Notes: generated by a model not told the origin, from the letters alone. A DNA stretch of 6,914 nucleotides from Lactobacillus sp. (GCA_003482405.1 DMZB01000202.1:1-6914), one strand, 5' to 3'; positions 1 to 5,300 are shown, counted from the stretch's first letter. Translations and numbers: made by a program.

Positions 1-4
1 TTGA

Positions 5-268
5 TTTGACAATTTGGGGATTGAATTTCGTTATGACACTCAATGTTTAATCGACGGGCATGACCTTGATGAGGATAAGATTGATGCTGATATTAAGGCA
101 AAGTTTAAGGGCGACAGCCTCATTGCCGTGGGTGACGAGAATCTAATCAAAATTCACTTTCACACCAACGAACCGTGGGACATTCTCAAATACTGTGCCT
201 CACTCGGTGAGATTTTCGACATTGTGGTCGAAGACATGGACAGGCAATCACGCGGTTTAAAGGGATAA
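5..268 (+). pseudogene. C-terminal remnant of a DAK/FakA-like (YloV-type) protein
   Basis: The open frame gives about 87 residues. It resembles the C-terminal part of the dihydroxyacetone-kinase-like FakA/YloV family: a strand reading IEFRYDTQCLIDG, a segment LDEDKIDADIKAKFKGDSL, then VGDENLIKIHFHTNEPW and GEIFDIVVEDMDRQ. The V/K-I/V-H-x-H-T-N segment followed by an 'I..E-D/N-M' strand is the recognisable signature. FakA proteins work with DegV-like fatty-acid-binding partners in phosphorylating fatty acids, but no kinase domain is visible here. A TGA lies in frame at 2-4, and the first possible start (TTG at 14) has no ribosome binding site and falls inside the conserved strand. I therefore read this as a truncated or frameshifted remnant rather than an intact small gene. 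Upstream sequence outside the window could change that. The downstream frame at 264-335 may be more of the same gene (see findings). Confidence 0.6.
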
Positions 269-329
269 GTCTGCGAAACATCCTGACCTTGTTCTGACTG
301 CTGATCGTTTTAAGACGCATCAAACAAAA

Positions 330-671
330 TTATAAAGATACAACTTCCAGACTTGGTTCCAGAATCGCCTGCTCACTGTGCAGTTCAAAACGATTCTGGG
401 CCTTTTTGTACACAATTTGCATGTTTTCATCCATATAAAATTCTGTTTCGGTATTGAAGTAAAGCGGACCAATCGTCGTTTGCAAGTGATTTGAAAAAGA
501 TGCTGGCACCTGTTCAGGCGTGCAAACGAAGAGTCGGTATGCGAGACCATTTTCCAACAACACTTTTGATAACGGACCAATTCCGTCATCCAGATCAAGT
601 AATAACACGGCGTTTGGTTCCATCATTGTTTGTAGTTTTGTCTTGGCTTCCGTCGTAAATGTTAATTGCAT
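330..671 (-). CDS. HesB/IscA-fold protein, YqkB-like (iron-sulfur biosynthesis family)
   Basis: The 113-residue product matches the HesB-like Fe-S biosynthesis domain in its YqkB form. It starts MQLTFTTEAKTKL, then has the hallmark DLDDGIGP (residues 26-33), a YRLFVC strand (45-50) and the IGPLYFNTETEFYMDE segment (67-82). True A-type Fe-S carriers use three conserved cysteines. This protein has only Cys50, so a scaffold or carrier role is doubtful and the biochemical function is unknown, as for YqkB. The start is set by GAGAGG on the minus strand at about 679-684, located inside the last codons of the upstream TetR gene. Only 4 bp separate the TetR stop from this ATG, so the two are co-transcribed and probably translationally coupled. 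I see no convincing intrinsic terminator downstream (269-329). The family assignment is solid; the role is not. Confidence 0.85.
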   Translation of the reverse strand: MQLTFTTEAKTKLQTMMEPNAVLLLDLDDGIGPLSKVLLENGLAYRLFVCTPEQVPASFSNHLQTTIGPLYFNTETEFYMDENMQIVYKKAQNRFELHSEQAILEPSLEVVSL

Positions 672-675
672 TTCT

Positions 676-1251
676 CTATTCCTCTCGTTTAAGCAATTTC
701 AATGTCGTGTTTACCGTCGTTTCAATGCGCCGCTCTTGCCCGCCGTTTGCTAAATCAACCTGTAAGCCGTTGTGTACGACGAGCAACATCTCCGCTAGCT
801 GTGAAACCGACTGCTGGGTATTTAGTTGTGGTGTTAGTTGCGACAGCACCTGCTTAAATGCCTCAATTAGATGATTAAACAACGAATTGTACACGGCTTC
901 CTCATCGCTAGTAGCCTGATGTTGTTCGCCAATCGCGTTCACGACCATACAGCCCTTTGGATAAGTGACAACGGACCAATTCAAAGTCAGTAAACTACTC
1001 AGTTGTTGCCAAGGATCACTCGGAACGCTGATAATTCGCTCAATCTCGTTACCAGCCATGTTGACGTAATGCGCCAGTGCCTTAAGATACAAATTCTCTT
1101 TATTACCAAACGTGTTGTACAGACTCTGCGCCTGAACGCCAGTGTCGGAAGCAATATCTCGAATTGATGTTTGTTCAAAACTAGTCGACCAAAACGTGAT
1201 CATTGCTTGTTCAAGTAATTGTTCTTCATCGAATTGTCGTTGTCGTGGCAT
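676..1251 (-). CDS. TetR/AcrR-family transcriptional regulator
   Basis: The 191-residue protein has the standard TetR layout. The N-terminal helix-turn-helix is at about residues 9-55, with TSIRDIASDTGVQAQSLYNTF followed by the typical GNKENLYLKAL. The all-helical ligand and dimer domain fills the rest. A segment YPKGCMVVNAIGE (97-109) resembles the G-C-L/M-x-x-N-x-x-x-E block seen in NemR/LmrA-like members. Cys101 is the only cysteine; in NemR a cysteine in a comparable region senses electrophiles, but whether that applies here is inference. The ATG has AAAGGA about 8 bases upstream. The gene is first in an operon with the YqkB-like gene. Its promoter is flanked by a 15-bp inverted repeat (1267-1281 and 1300-1314), which suggests autorepression. 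The ligand is unknown. The operon partner, rather than a drug pump, is the likely target. Confidence 0.9.
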   Translation of the reverse strand: MPRQRQFDEEQLLEQAMITFWSTSFEQTSIRDIASDTGVQAQSLYNTFGNKENLYLKALAHYVNMAGNEIERIISVPSDPWQQLSSLLTLNWSVVTYPKGCMVVNAIGEQHQATSDEEAVYNSLFNHLIEAFKQVLSQLTPQLNTQQSVSQLAEMLLVVHNGLQVDLANGGQERRIETTVNTTLKLLKREE

Positions 1252-1266
1252 GAGCTTATCCTTTCT

Positions 1267-1314
1267 TTAACAAACGTTCAAATATAATATAACACGTTTT
1301 TGAACACTTGTTAA
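1267..1314 (-). promoter_or_regulatory. Promoter and candidate operator of the TetR operon
   Basis: On the minus strand a -35 TTAACA (1309-1314) and -10 TATATT (1286-1291) are separated by 17 bp, and the -10 is extended by TGT. The promoter is bracketed by inverted arms: TTAACAAACGTTCAA (plus strand, 1267-1281) and TTGAACACTTGTTAA (1300-1314), which match at 13 of 15 positions when one is reversed. Arm centres are 33 bp apart, about three helical turns. One arm covers the -35 and the other the expected transcription start, as expected for TetR-family self-repression. That the TetR protein binds here is inference. Confidence 0.65.
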
Positions 1315-1353
1315 ATAACCTTTTCAAGAAAAATTATTGCTACTTTTTTGGTG

Positions 1354-1414
1354 CTTTTTAAGTATTTATGCAGTGCTTATTAGGTGCTATTCCTCTTTTT
1401 AAGTATTACAATAC
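1354..1414 (+). promoter_or_regulatory. Direct repeats and small dyad upstream of the RelB/PemK operon
   Basis: A 13-bp direct repeat CTTTTTAAGTATT occurs at 1354-1366 and 1395-1407, 41 bp apart. The second copy runs into a perfect dyad GTATT-AC-AATAC (1403-1414). The region is very A/T rich. TACAAT at 1407-1412 could be a -10 but has no good -35. RelB/DinJ antitoxins normally autorepress by binding sites at their own promoter, so this is the likely operator zone. The exact promoter cannot be set from sequence. Confidence 0.4.
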
Positions 1415-1456
1415 AGTACATACAGATTTGATATCAAGGGACTGGAGTTGATATGA

Positions 1457-1747
1457 ATGATGACAGAAGAAAATTCAAAAAAGAAAATTCAAATTAATCT
1501 CGATCGCGAGCTAGCGGATCAAGCTCAAGCAATTTTTGATCAAATTGGCATTAATCAGACTAGTGCTTTGACAGCTTTCTACAAAAAAGTCGTTGCAGAA
1601 GGGGGTCTTCCTTTCGAACTAAAAATATCCAAAAAGCAGTACGCTAAAGAACAATTACGTGAGGCTATAGATGGCCTTCCCGTGGAGGACTTGACTGACC
1701 CTAAAAAACTACAGGAGTGGTTCGATGACGACACCCAGGACTATTGA
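1457..1747 (+). CDS. RelB/DinJ-family type II antitoxin
   Basis: The 96-residue acidic protein is a RelB/DinJ antitoxin. Its ribbon-helix-helix N-terminus reads KKIQINLDRELADQAQAIFDQIGINQTSALTAFYKKVV (about residues 8-46), followed by the DinJ-typical GGLPFEL (49-55). The C-terminal part, with an acidic tail WFDDDTQDY, would wrap the toxin. GGAG at 1444-1447 lies 9 bases before the ATG at 1457; a second ATG follows directly at 1460, and translation could begin at either. The 3' end overlaps the toxin gene by 23 bp in another frame, the usual tight coupling of antitoxin and toxin. The pair is more A/T rich than its neighbours, which fits acquisition by transfer. RelB/DinJ antitoxins more often pair with RelE/YafQ toxins; here the partner is PemK/MazF-like. 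Confidence 0.9.
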   Translation: MMTEENSKKKIQINLDRELADQAQAIFDQIGINQTSALTAFYKKVVAEGGLPFELKISKKQYAKEQLREAIDGLPVEDLTDPKKLQEWFDDDTQDY

Positions 1748-2078
1748 AAGTAATGAAATCATCGCTATTTACGTTTCCTTTATAGAAAAAGGTCAAGGAA
1801 AACGCAGACCTATTTTGGTCATTCGAACTTACCGAGATTTCATCTACTTCTACTCATTGACCTCTCAATATACCAATAAGTCACCTGAGATAAAGGCCAA
1901 CTATTATACAATGTTGAATTGGAAAGAAGTAGGGCTAAAGAAACAAACATATATTGATACGGGAACTATTCGAGAAACTCGTCTTAAAAACTTGAAAACC
2001 ATTACTAAGATTGGGATGTTGTCGATGCATGATGAATTGGGTTTGGCATTATTCCTAAAAAAACGAAAACAGCAATAA
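1725..2078 (+). CDS. PemK/MazF-family type II toxin (predicted mRNA endoribonuclease)
   Basis: The 117-residue basic protein fits the PemK/MazF fold. The sequence EIIAIYVSFIEKGQGKRRPILVI (residues 11-33) matches the first strands and the conserved K/R-R-P-x-L-V-I segment. LTSQ (45-48) is the usual strand with a polar residue, and GLKKQTYIDTGTI (70-82) matches the later substrate-binding strand. The C-terminus is rich in Lys/Arg. Family members cleave mRNA, often at short sequence-specific sites; the specificity here cannot be read from sequence. AGGAG at 1713-1717, inside the antitoxin gene, sits 7 bases before the ATG. Being second in the operon with overlapping frames, the toxin should not be made without the antitoxin. 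Divergence from classical MazF is clear, so a RelE-type mechanism was considered, but the K-R-R-P-I-L-V-I block favours PemK. Confidence 0.82.
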   Translation: MTTPRTIESNEIIAIYVSFIEKGQGKRRPILVIRTYRDFIYFYSLTSQYTNKSPEIKANYYTMLNWKEVGLKKQTYIDTGTIRETRLKNLKTITKIGMLSMHDELGLALFLKKRKQQ

Positions 2079-2121
2079 TTCCTTAATGTATCTTCGATTA
2101 AAAACACTGAATGTAATTAAT

Positions 2122-2171
2122 AAAGCGGCAACTATGCGTAGATGTGAGTCTCTGCATAGTTGCCGCTTTTT
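2122..2171. terminator. Strong intrinsic terminator, probably bidirectional
   Basis: A perfect 16-bp stem (AAAGCGGCAACTATGC at 2122-2137 with its complement at 2154-2169) encloses a 16-nt loop. It is followed by T residues on the plus strand. It ends the toxin-antitoxin operon. On the minus strand the A-rich flank gives a shorter U-tract (TTTATTAATT), so it can also serve the convergent HxlR gene. Confidence 0.9.
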
Positions 2172-2205
2172 AGCATGTCTTCAAATGACTACAATTCAGT
2201 TTGCA

Positions 2206-2547
2206 CTAGGCCAGTGCCCGCAAATAATCCTTGCCCCAGTTGTTCATTGCCAGCACAACCGGTACCAACGTTCGTCCCAGCACAGTCAACCGATAACTGG
2301 TAGCCGTCGGAATGTAATGCGTATCAATTCGCTTAACGATAATTTGATCATGCATCAACTGTTGCAATTGCAACGACAGCATTCTCCGCGTACAACCTGG
2401 CAACGTCTTTAACAATTCACTGTAACGATATTCATGGTCCATCAACCGGCACAGAATAATTGACTTCCACTTGCCGTCGAGAACCTTCAGCGTTGCATCT
2501 AAAGGACAAAGTTCACCGTGACGCTCACTCATCTCCACTGCATCCAT
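2206..2547 (-). CDS. HxlR-family winged-helix regulator
   Basis: The 113-residue protein is a full-length HxlR/MarR-like winged helix. It shows CPLDATLKVLDGKWKSIIL (residues 14-32), YRYSELLKTLPG (40-51), the recognition-helix stretch RRMLSLQLQQL (54-64), a wing ending in a SYRLTVLGRTL segment (84-94), and a final NNWGKDYL helix. Cys14 is the cysteine conserved in many HxlR proteins (as in HypR or YodB, which sense thiol stress). Cys33 and Cys52 are also present. An AGGAGG site at 2555-2560 lies 7 bases before the ATG. The gene is divergent from the MFS permease, which is its probable target: these regulators usually control the adjacent gene and themselves. The inducing signal is not known; a redox or electrophile signal is inferred from Cys14 only. 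Confidence 0.92.
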   Translation of the reverse strand: MDAVEMSERHGELCPLDATLKVLDGKWKSIILCRLMDHEYRYSELLKTLPGCTRRMLSLQLQQLMHDQIIVKRIDTHYIPTATSYRLTVLGRTLVPVVLAMNNWGKDYLRALA

Positions 2548-2574
2548 GACCTAACCTCCTCATATCAACCGGAA

Positions 2575-2615
2575 TTTGCCGACATCTTCAAACGCAGTCT
2601 AACACTATCGGCAAA
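2575..2615. promoter_or_regulatory. Inverted repeat between HxlR and MFS genes, candidate HxlR operator
   Basis: The arms TTTGCCGA (2575-2582) and TCGGCAAA (2608-2615) are perfect 8-bp inverted repeats separated by 25 bp, with centres 33 bp apart. They lie in the divergent intergenic region just upstream of the HxlR ribosome binding site. A minus-strand extended -10 TGTTAGACT sits between them, with no good -35. An HxlR operator is plausible but not shown. An mRNA hairpin in the HxlR leader is the alternative. Confidence 0.35.
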
Positions 2616-2674
2616 ATACAAAAGAAAAATTCTTAATGGTGCTGTCAATTGCCCAGTATCATTAAATTCCCGTA

Positions 2675-2703
2675 TTGCCTTCAATGCAGGCTCGACATAT
2701 ATT
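2675..2703 (+). promoter_or_regulatory. Promoter of the MFS permease gene
   Basis: TTGCCT (2675-2680) and TATATT (2698-2703) are separated by exactly 17 bp, a good sigma-A-type promoter. It gives a start near 2710 and a leader of about 30 bases before the ATG at 2741. It also excludes the longer reading of the permease that would begin at TTG 2675, since that codon is the -35 itself. Confidence 0.65.
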
Positions 2704-2740
2704 TCAGACAAACAACAAATGTGTGGAGGCCTCAAAATTA

Positions 2741-3913
2741 ATGCTTAAAGATAAGGCAATTAATATTAGCGAAATTTTACTCGTCACATCACTTTTTCTC
2801 GTGGTTTTTGTAATTGGCGCGGATTCATTCATCATCTCGCCGCTCCTACCCGCGATCAGTCAAGCATTCCAAACGACATTACCAAACACCGCCCTTGCCG
2901 TCACCATTTATGCCCTCTGTTACGCAGTCGGTGCGCCATTTTTAGGTCCTCTAGGCGACCGTTTCAGTCAGCGACTGCTGCTCAAAGTTGGCTTAAGTCT
3001 ATTTCTTGCTGGTAGTTTACTTTGTGCATTAGCTTCCGCTATCACACAGTTTTATCTGTTTCGCGGTCTGGCCGGCATTGGCGCCGCACTCACACTACCA
3101 AACGTTTGGGCAACCATCGGCAATCGTTTCACCGGCAAAGCACGAAATAACGTCATGGGCATTACGATGTCGGCCCTGTCCTTATCAATTGCAATTGGTG
3201 TACCACTAGGCAGTTGGCTGGCACAGTTGACCGACTGGCACATGATGTTTTGGGCATCAGCAGTTCTGACAGTTTTCCCTATGTTTCCACTATTTTTTAC
3301 ACCTGTTGGGTCGATTACACTAAATAAGAAACCAGTTAACTATTTTACTCATTTTAGACGCCTTTTCACCACTCGCCATGCCGCACTGGCCCTGCTCATC
3401 AACCTGTCCTGGATGTTTGGCTTTTACCTCATGTATACCTTTCTGGGTGCCCACCTGAGCCAAACATTCCATCTTTCTGCTGGGCAAAGTGGTACGATCT
3501 TTATGATTTACGGTCTCGGTAACTTTATCAGCAGCTTCTTTGCTGGCCTGGTCACCTCTGCAATCGGGGCACACAGAAGCATCATCCTAAACGGCGTGTT
3601 TTCAGTCATTCTGATTTTAGGAATCGGACAATTCTCGAATTCGCTTAACTGGTTAATGATATTGCTACTTTTATTGTCGATCTGCCAAGGACTTGGCGTT
3701 ACGGCCCTGACCACGCTCATTGTCGGCATCGCGCCACAGAATCGTTCCACCATGATGGCCTTTAACAGCGCCAGTCTGTACCTCGCGCTCACGCTGGCCT
3801 CCTCACTTGGCGGCCAAATTTACACACTTTACTCGTTTAATGGACTCAATGTGGTAGCTGCCATCGGCTTGGCAGTCGCTGTCTTACTGACGATTCGAAT
3901 CTCTACCCGTTAA
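2741..3913 (+). CDS. MFS transporter, DHA1-like drug/metabolite efflux permease
   Basis: The 390-residue protein has about 12 predicted membrane helices. Helix 1 ends GADSFIISPLLP (26-37), typical of DHA1 efflux proteins. Motif A, GPLGDRFSQR (69-78), lies between helices 2 and 3. RGLAGIGAA (108-116) matches the helix 4 motif B. IGVPLGSWL (152-160) is a motif-C-like antiporter signature in helix 5. This supports proton-coupled export of a drug or small metabolite, possibly a sugar (AraJ-like); the substrate cannot be told. I chose ATG 2741 because GGAGG at 2725-2729 precedes it and a good promoter ends at 2703. The frame is open upstream to TTG 2675, but that start falls in the promoter. The HxlR gene is divergent and probably regulates it. 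The stop is 10 bp from the stop of the convergent CMD gene with no terminator between, so the two transcripts must overlap. Confidence 0.9.
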   Translation: MLKDKAINISEILLVTSLFLVVFVIGADSFIISPLLPAISQAFQTTLPNTALAVTIYALCYAVGAPFLGPLGDRFSQRLLLKVGLSLFLAGSLLCALASAITQFYLFRGLAGIGAALTLPNVWATIGNRFTGKARNNVMGITMSALSLSIAIGVPLGSWLAQLTDWHMMFWASAVLTVFPMFPLFFTPVGSITLNKKPVNYFTHFRRLFTTRHAALALLINLSWMFGFYLMYTFLGAHLSQTFHLSAGQSGTIFMIYGLGNFISSFFAGLVTSAIGAHRSIILNGVFSVILILGIGQFSNSLNWLMILLLLLSICQGLGVTALTTLIVGIAPQNRSTMMAFNSASLYLALTLASSLGGQIYTLYSFNGLNVVAAIGLAVAVLLTIRISTR

Positions 3914-3923
3914 TCGTCATTGA

Positions 3924-4304
3924 CTAAAACTCTCGCATCGCAAAAACACGTTTGGCAACACTGACGGCATTTAGCACCTTCGGGAAGCCGACGTAAGGTA
4001 AACACTGAATGAAAGTTTCAATCACCTCATTTTCAGTCAGTCCGACATTGAGGCAGCCATTAATATGAACTTCTAATTGTGCAGCCGTGTCACCTTGCGT
4101 TAACAAGCTGGTAACCGTAATCATCTCGCGTTGTTGCAAACTGAGCCCGGCTCGTGAATAGATATCGCCAAACGCAAATTCCTCAATATAGGTCGCAATA
4201 TCTGGTGCAACATCGGCTAGACTATCCATGACCTGATCTGCCGCCTTCGCGTCTACCTCTTGCAGTTTTTCCCGACCTCTACGCAACCGTTCATTCTCTT
4301 TCAT
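3924..4304 (-). CDS. Carboxymuconolactone decarboxylase (CMD) family protein
   Basis: The 126-residue protein matches the CMD family. LSLQQREMITVTSLLTQGD (54-72) and LEVHINGCLNVGLTENEVIE (77-96) form the core, followed by LPYVGFPKVLNAVSVAK (102-118). The AhpD-type CxxC redox pair is absent, although His80 and Cys84 lie in the core, so this is not a peroxidase of the AhpD sort. True 4-carboxymuconolactone decarboxylation is unlikely to be the role in a fermentative host; the substrate is unknown. AAGGAG at 4315-4320 is 10 bases before the ATG. Its promoter has a MerR-type 19-bp spacer with a central palindrome, and the divergent gene is a MerR regulator. In Bacillus subtilis the AdhR (YraB) MerR regulator, which responds to aldehydes, is likewise linked to a CMD-family gene, yraC. 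A role in handling reactive carbonyls is therefore a reasonable inference. Confidence 0.9.
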   Translation of the reverse strand: MKENERLRRGREKLQEVDAKAADQVMDSLADVAPDIATYIEEFAFGDIYSRAGLSLQQREMITVTSLLTQGDTAAQLEVHINGCLNVGLTENEVIETFIQCLPYVGFPKVLNAVSVAKRVFAMREF

Positions 4305-4337
4305 TGTTTGAACACTCCTTCATTTAAGATTGGGATA

Positions 4338-4368
4338 AGCCTACTATCTGGAGTTAACTCCATGTCAA
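4338..4368 (-). promoter_or_regulatory. MerR-type promoter and operator of the CMD gene
   Basis: On the minus strand TTGACA (4363-4368) and TAGGCT (4338-4343) are separated by 19 bp. The spacer carries the perfect 14-bp palindrome TGGAGTTAACTCCA (4349-4362). An overlong spacer, a perfect -35, a poor -10 and a central dyad are the hallmark of promoters that MerR proteins activate by twisting the DNA. Expected transcription start near 4331. The divergent MerR protein is the obvious candidate regulator. Confidence 0.8.
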
Positions 4369-4383
4369 CGAAAGTTTTATGAT
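4354..4383 (+). promoter_or_regulatory. Probable promoter of the MerR operon
   Basis: TTAACT (4354-4359) and TATGAT (4378-4383) are separated by 18 bp. The -35 lies inside the MerR palindrome, so the regulator bound there would compete with its own transcription. A small odd palindrome, AAACTG-G-CAGTTT (4413-4425), stands just before the ribosome binding site; its role is unknown. Confidence 0.45.
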
Positions 4384-4439
4384 TTTATATAGATAGGTGC
4401 TGGCCGACTTAAAAACTGGCAGTTTGTGAGGAAGAAATT

Positions 4440-4811
4440 ATGTACAGCATTGGGGAATTTTCTAAACTGGTAGCCCTGCCAATTGACACGCTGCGTTATT
4501 ATGAAAAACTTGATTTGATCACGCCAACGCGCTCCCATACGAATAAACGTGAATATACCGACGCGGATGCGAATTGGATTGCCTTTATCAAACGGCTAAA
4601 AAGCACTGGCATGCCGATGAAACAAATCCAATCTTATTCCGCATTACGTGATCTCGGCGACGCCACAATTGATGAACGCTTAGATTTATTGGCCCAACAA
4701 CGCTTGCGTTTGAAAGGCCAGCAACAAATCATTCAGCAGCATCTCGATTTTTTGGATCAGAAAATTGACACTTATCATCAGCGAAAAGAAGCACTGAACC
4801 AAAATAAGTAA
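4440..4811 (+). CDS. MerR-family transcriptional regulator, AdhR/YyaN-like
   Basis: The 123-residue protein has the MerR winged helix: MYSIGEFSKLVALPIDTLRYYEKLDLI (1-27), the wing with TNKREYTDADANWIAFIKRLKSTGMPMKQI (34-63), and then a long dimerisation helix LAQQRLRLKGQQQIIQQHLDFLDQKIDTY (about 84-112). There is no metal-binding C-terminal loop. It falls with the small AdhR/YyaN group rather than metal sensors. AdhR of B. subtilis carries a cysteine in the equivalent of the FIKRLK helix; here that position is Arg and the whole protein has no cysteine, so it cannot sense electrophiles through its own thiol. The ATG has GAGGAAG about 6 bases upstream. The gene is divergent from the CMD gene, with the operator between them, and is followed after 20 bp by a small membrane protein. 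Confidence 0.92.
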   Translation: MYSIGEFSKLVALPIDTLRYYEKLDLITPTRSHTNKREYTDADANWIAFIKRLKSTGMPMKQIQSYSALRDLGDATIDERLDLLAQQRLRLKGQQQIIQQHLDFLDQKIDTYHQRKEALNQNK

Positions 4812-4831
4812 CTCTTAGGAGAGAAATAATC

Positions 4832-5146
4832 ATGCTTATCATCATGCGCCGTTTAATTGGTATTTACGCACTCATTTATCTAATTTTACCTTGGTTCAAT
4901 GTTCATAAGGGCGGTTGGGCCGGCGCCATCACGTCCGTTATTGGATCACTATTTTTATTGATGGCTGTTGGTGACAATCCAACAAATGCCACGATTCCGT
5001 TCTTAATTATCGGTATGTTACTCATTTCTGGTGGTGCACTGATAGCCGGTCGACGAATGTTTGGCGCGCAAATTCACTGGTCACACCATCTTGTGCGGTT
5101 GGTGATTGAGATTGTCTTAGTGGGATTGTTTCTGGTTGCGAGTTGA
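4832..5146 (+). CDS. Small membrane protein of unknown function
   Basis: The 104-residue product is almost all hydrophobic, with four likely membrane helices at about 5-22, 30-47, 54-72 and 85-103. Short loops include FNVHKGG (22-28), GDNPTNAT (47-54) and GRRMFGAQIHWSHH (73-86). No family is recognised. AGGAGA at 4817-4822 lies 9 bases before the ATG, and the gap to the MerR stop is only 20 bp, so the two are one operon under the MerR-palindrome promoter. The second Met (codon 5) is a possible start but is farther from the ribosome binding site. Two hairpins follow (5212-5235 and 5251-5295) and end the transcript. Co-expression with the regulator suggests a part in the same stress response, as an efflux aid or envelope protein, but that is inference only. 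Confidence 0.75.
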   Translation: MLIIMRRLIGIYALIYLILPWFNVHKGGWAGAITSVIGSLFLLMAVGDNPTNATIPFLIIGMLLISGGALIAGRRMFGAQIHWSHHLVRLVIEIVLVGLFLVAS

Positions 5147-5211
5147 CTTAAGGGGACTTGAAACGAGGAGCTTTAATTATTATTTGATAAAAACATCATT
5201 TCTCTGATTGC

Positions 5212-5235
5212 CTGCTATAAAGGCATTTATAGCAG
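5212..5235 (+). terminator. Hairpin after the MerR operon, possible weak terminator
   Basis: A perfect 10-bp stem, CTGCTATAAA (5212-5221) with TTTATAGCAG (5226-5235), has a 4-base loop and is followed by the T-rich TTTGCTTTCT. The stem is A/T rich, so it would be a weaker terminator than the next hairpin. The matching site in the second repeat copy (6621-6638) keeps only 7 bp. Confidence 0.4.
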
Positions 5236-5250
5236 TTTGCTTTCTCATAA

Positions 5251-5300
5251 AAACGGCATGAAATCCTCATCAAAATCGAGGGTTTCGTGCCGTTTGTTTT
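5251..5300 (+). terminator. Terminator hairpin before the toxin promoter (copy A)
   Basis: An 18-bp stem (5251-5268 with 5278-5295, two G-U pairs) encloses a 9-base loop and is followed by TTTGTTTTGC. It closes the upstream MerR operon and insulates the toxin promoter, whose -35 region it overlaps. In the second copy one of the G-U pairs becomes A-U, while the base pair next to the loop is lost. Confidence 0.75.

Noticed and set aside
320..598. Open frame of 92 codons on the minus strand
   Set aside because: It lies in another frame of the YqkB-like gene, has no matching start signal, and its product shows no domain-like pattern.
2086..2412. Open frame of 108 codons on the plus strand
   Set aside because: It runs through the strong terminator at 2122-2171 and then antisense to the HxlR gene, with no ribosome binding site; a shadow.
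2675..2740. N-terminal extension of the MFS permease from TTG 2675
   Set aside because: TTG 2675 is the -35 of a good promoter whose transcript would start near 2710, and ATG 2741 has GGAGG upstream. The extension has no signal-like character.
3320..3792. Two overlapping minus-strand frames inside the permease gene
   Set aside because: They are antisense to hydrophobic helix codons, without start signals or recognisable domains.
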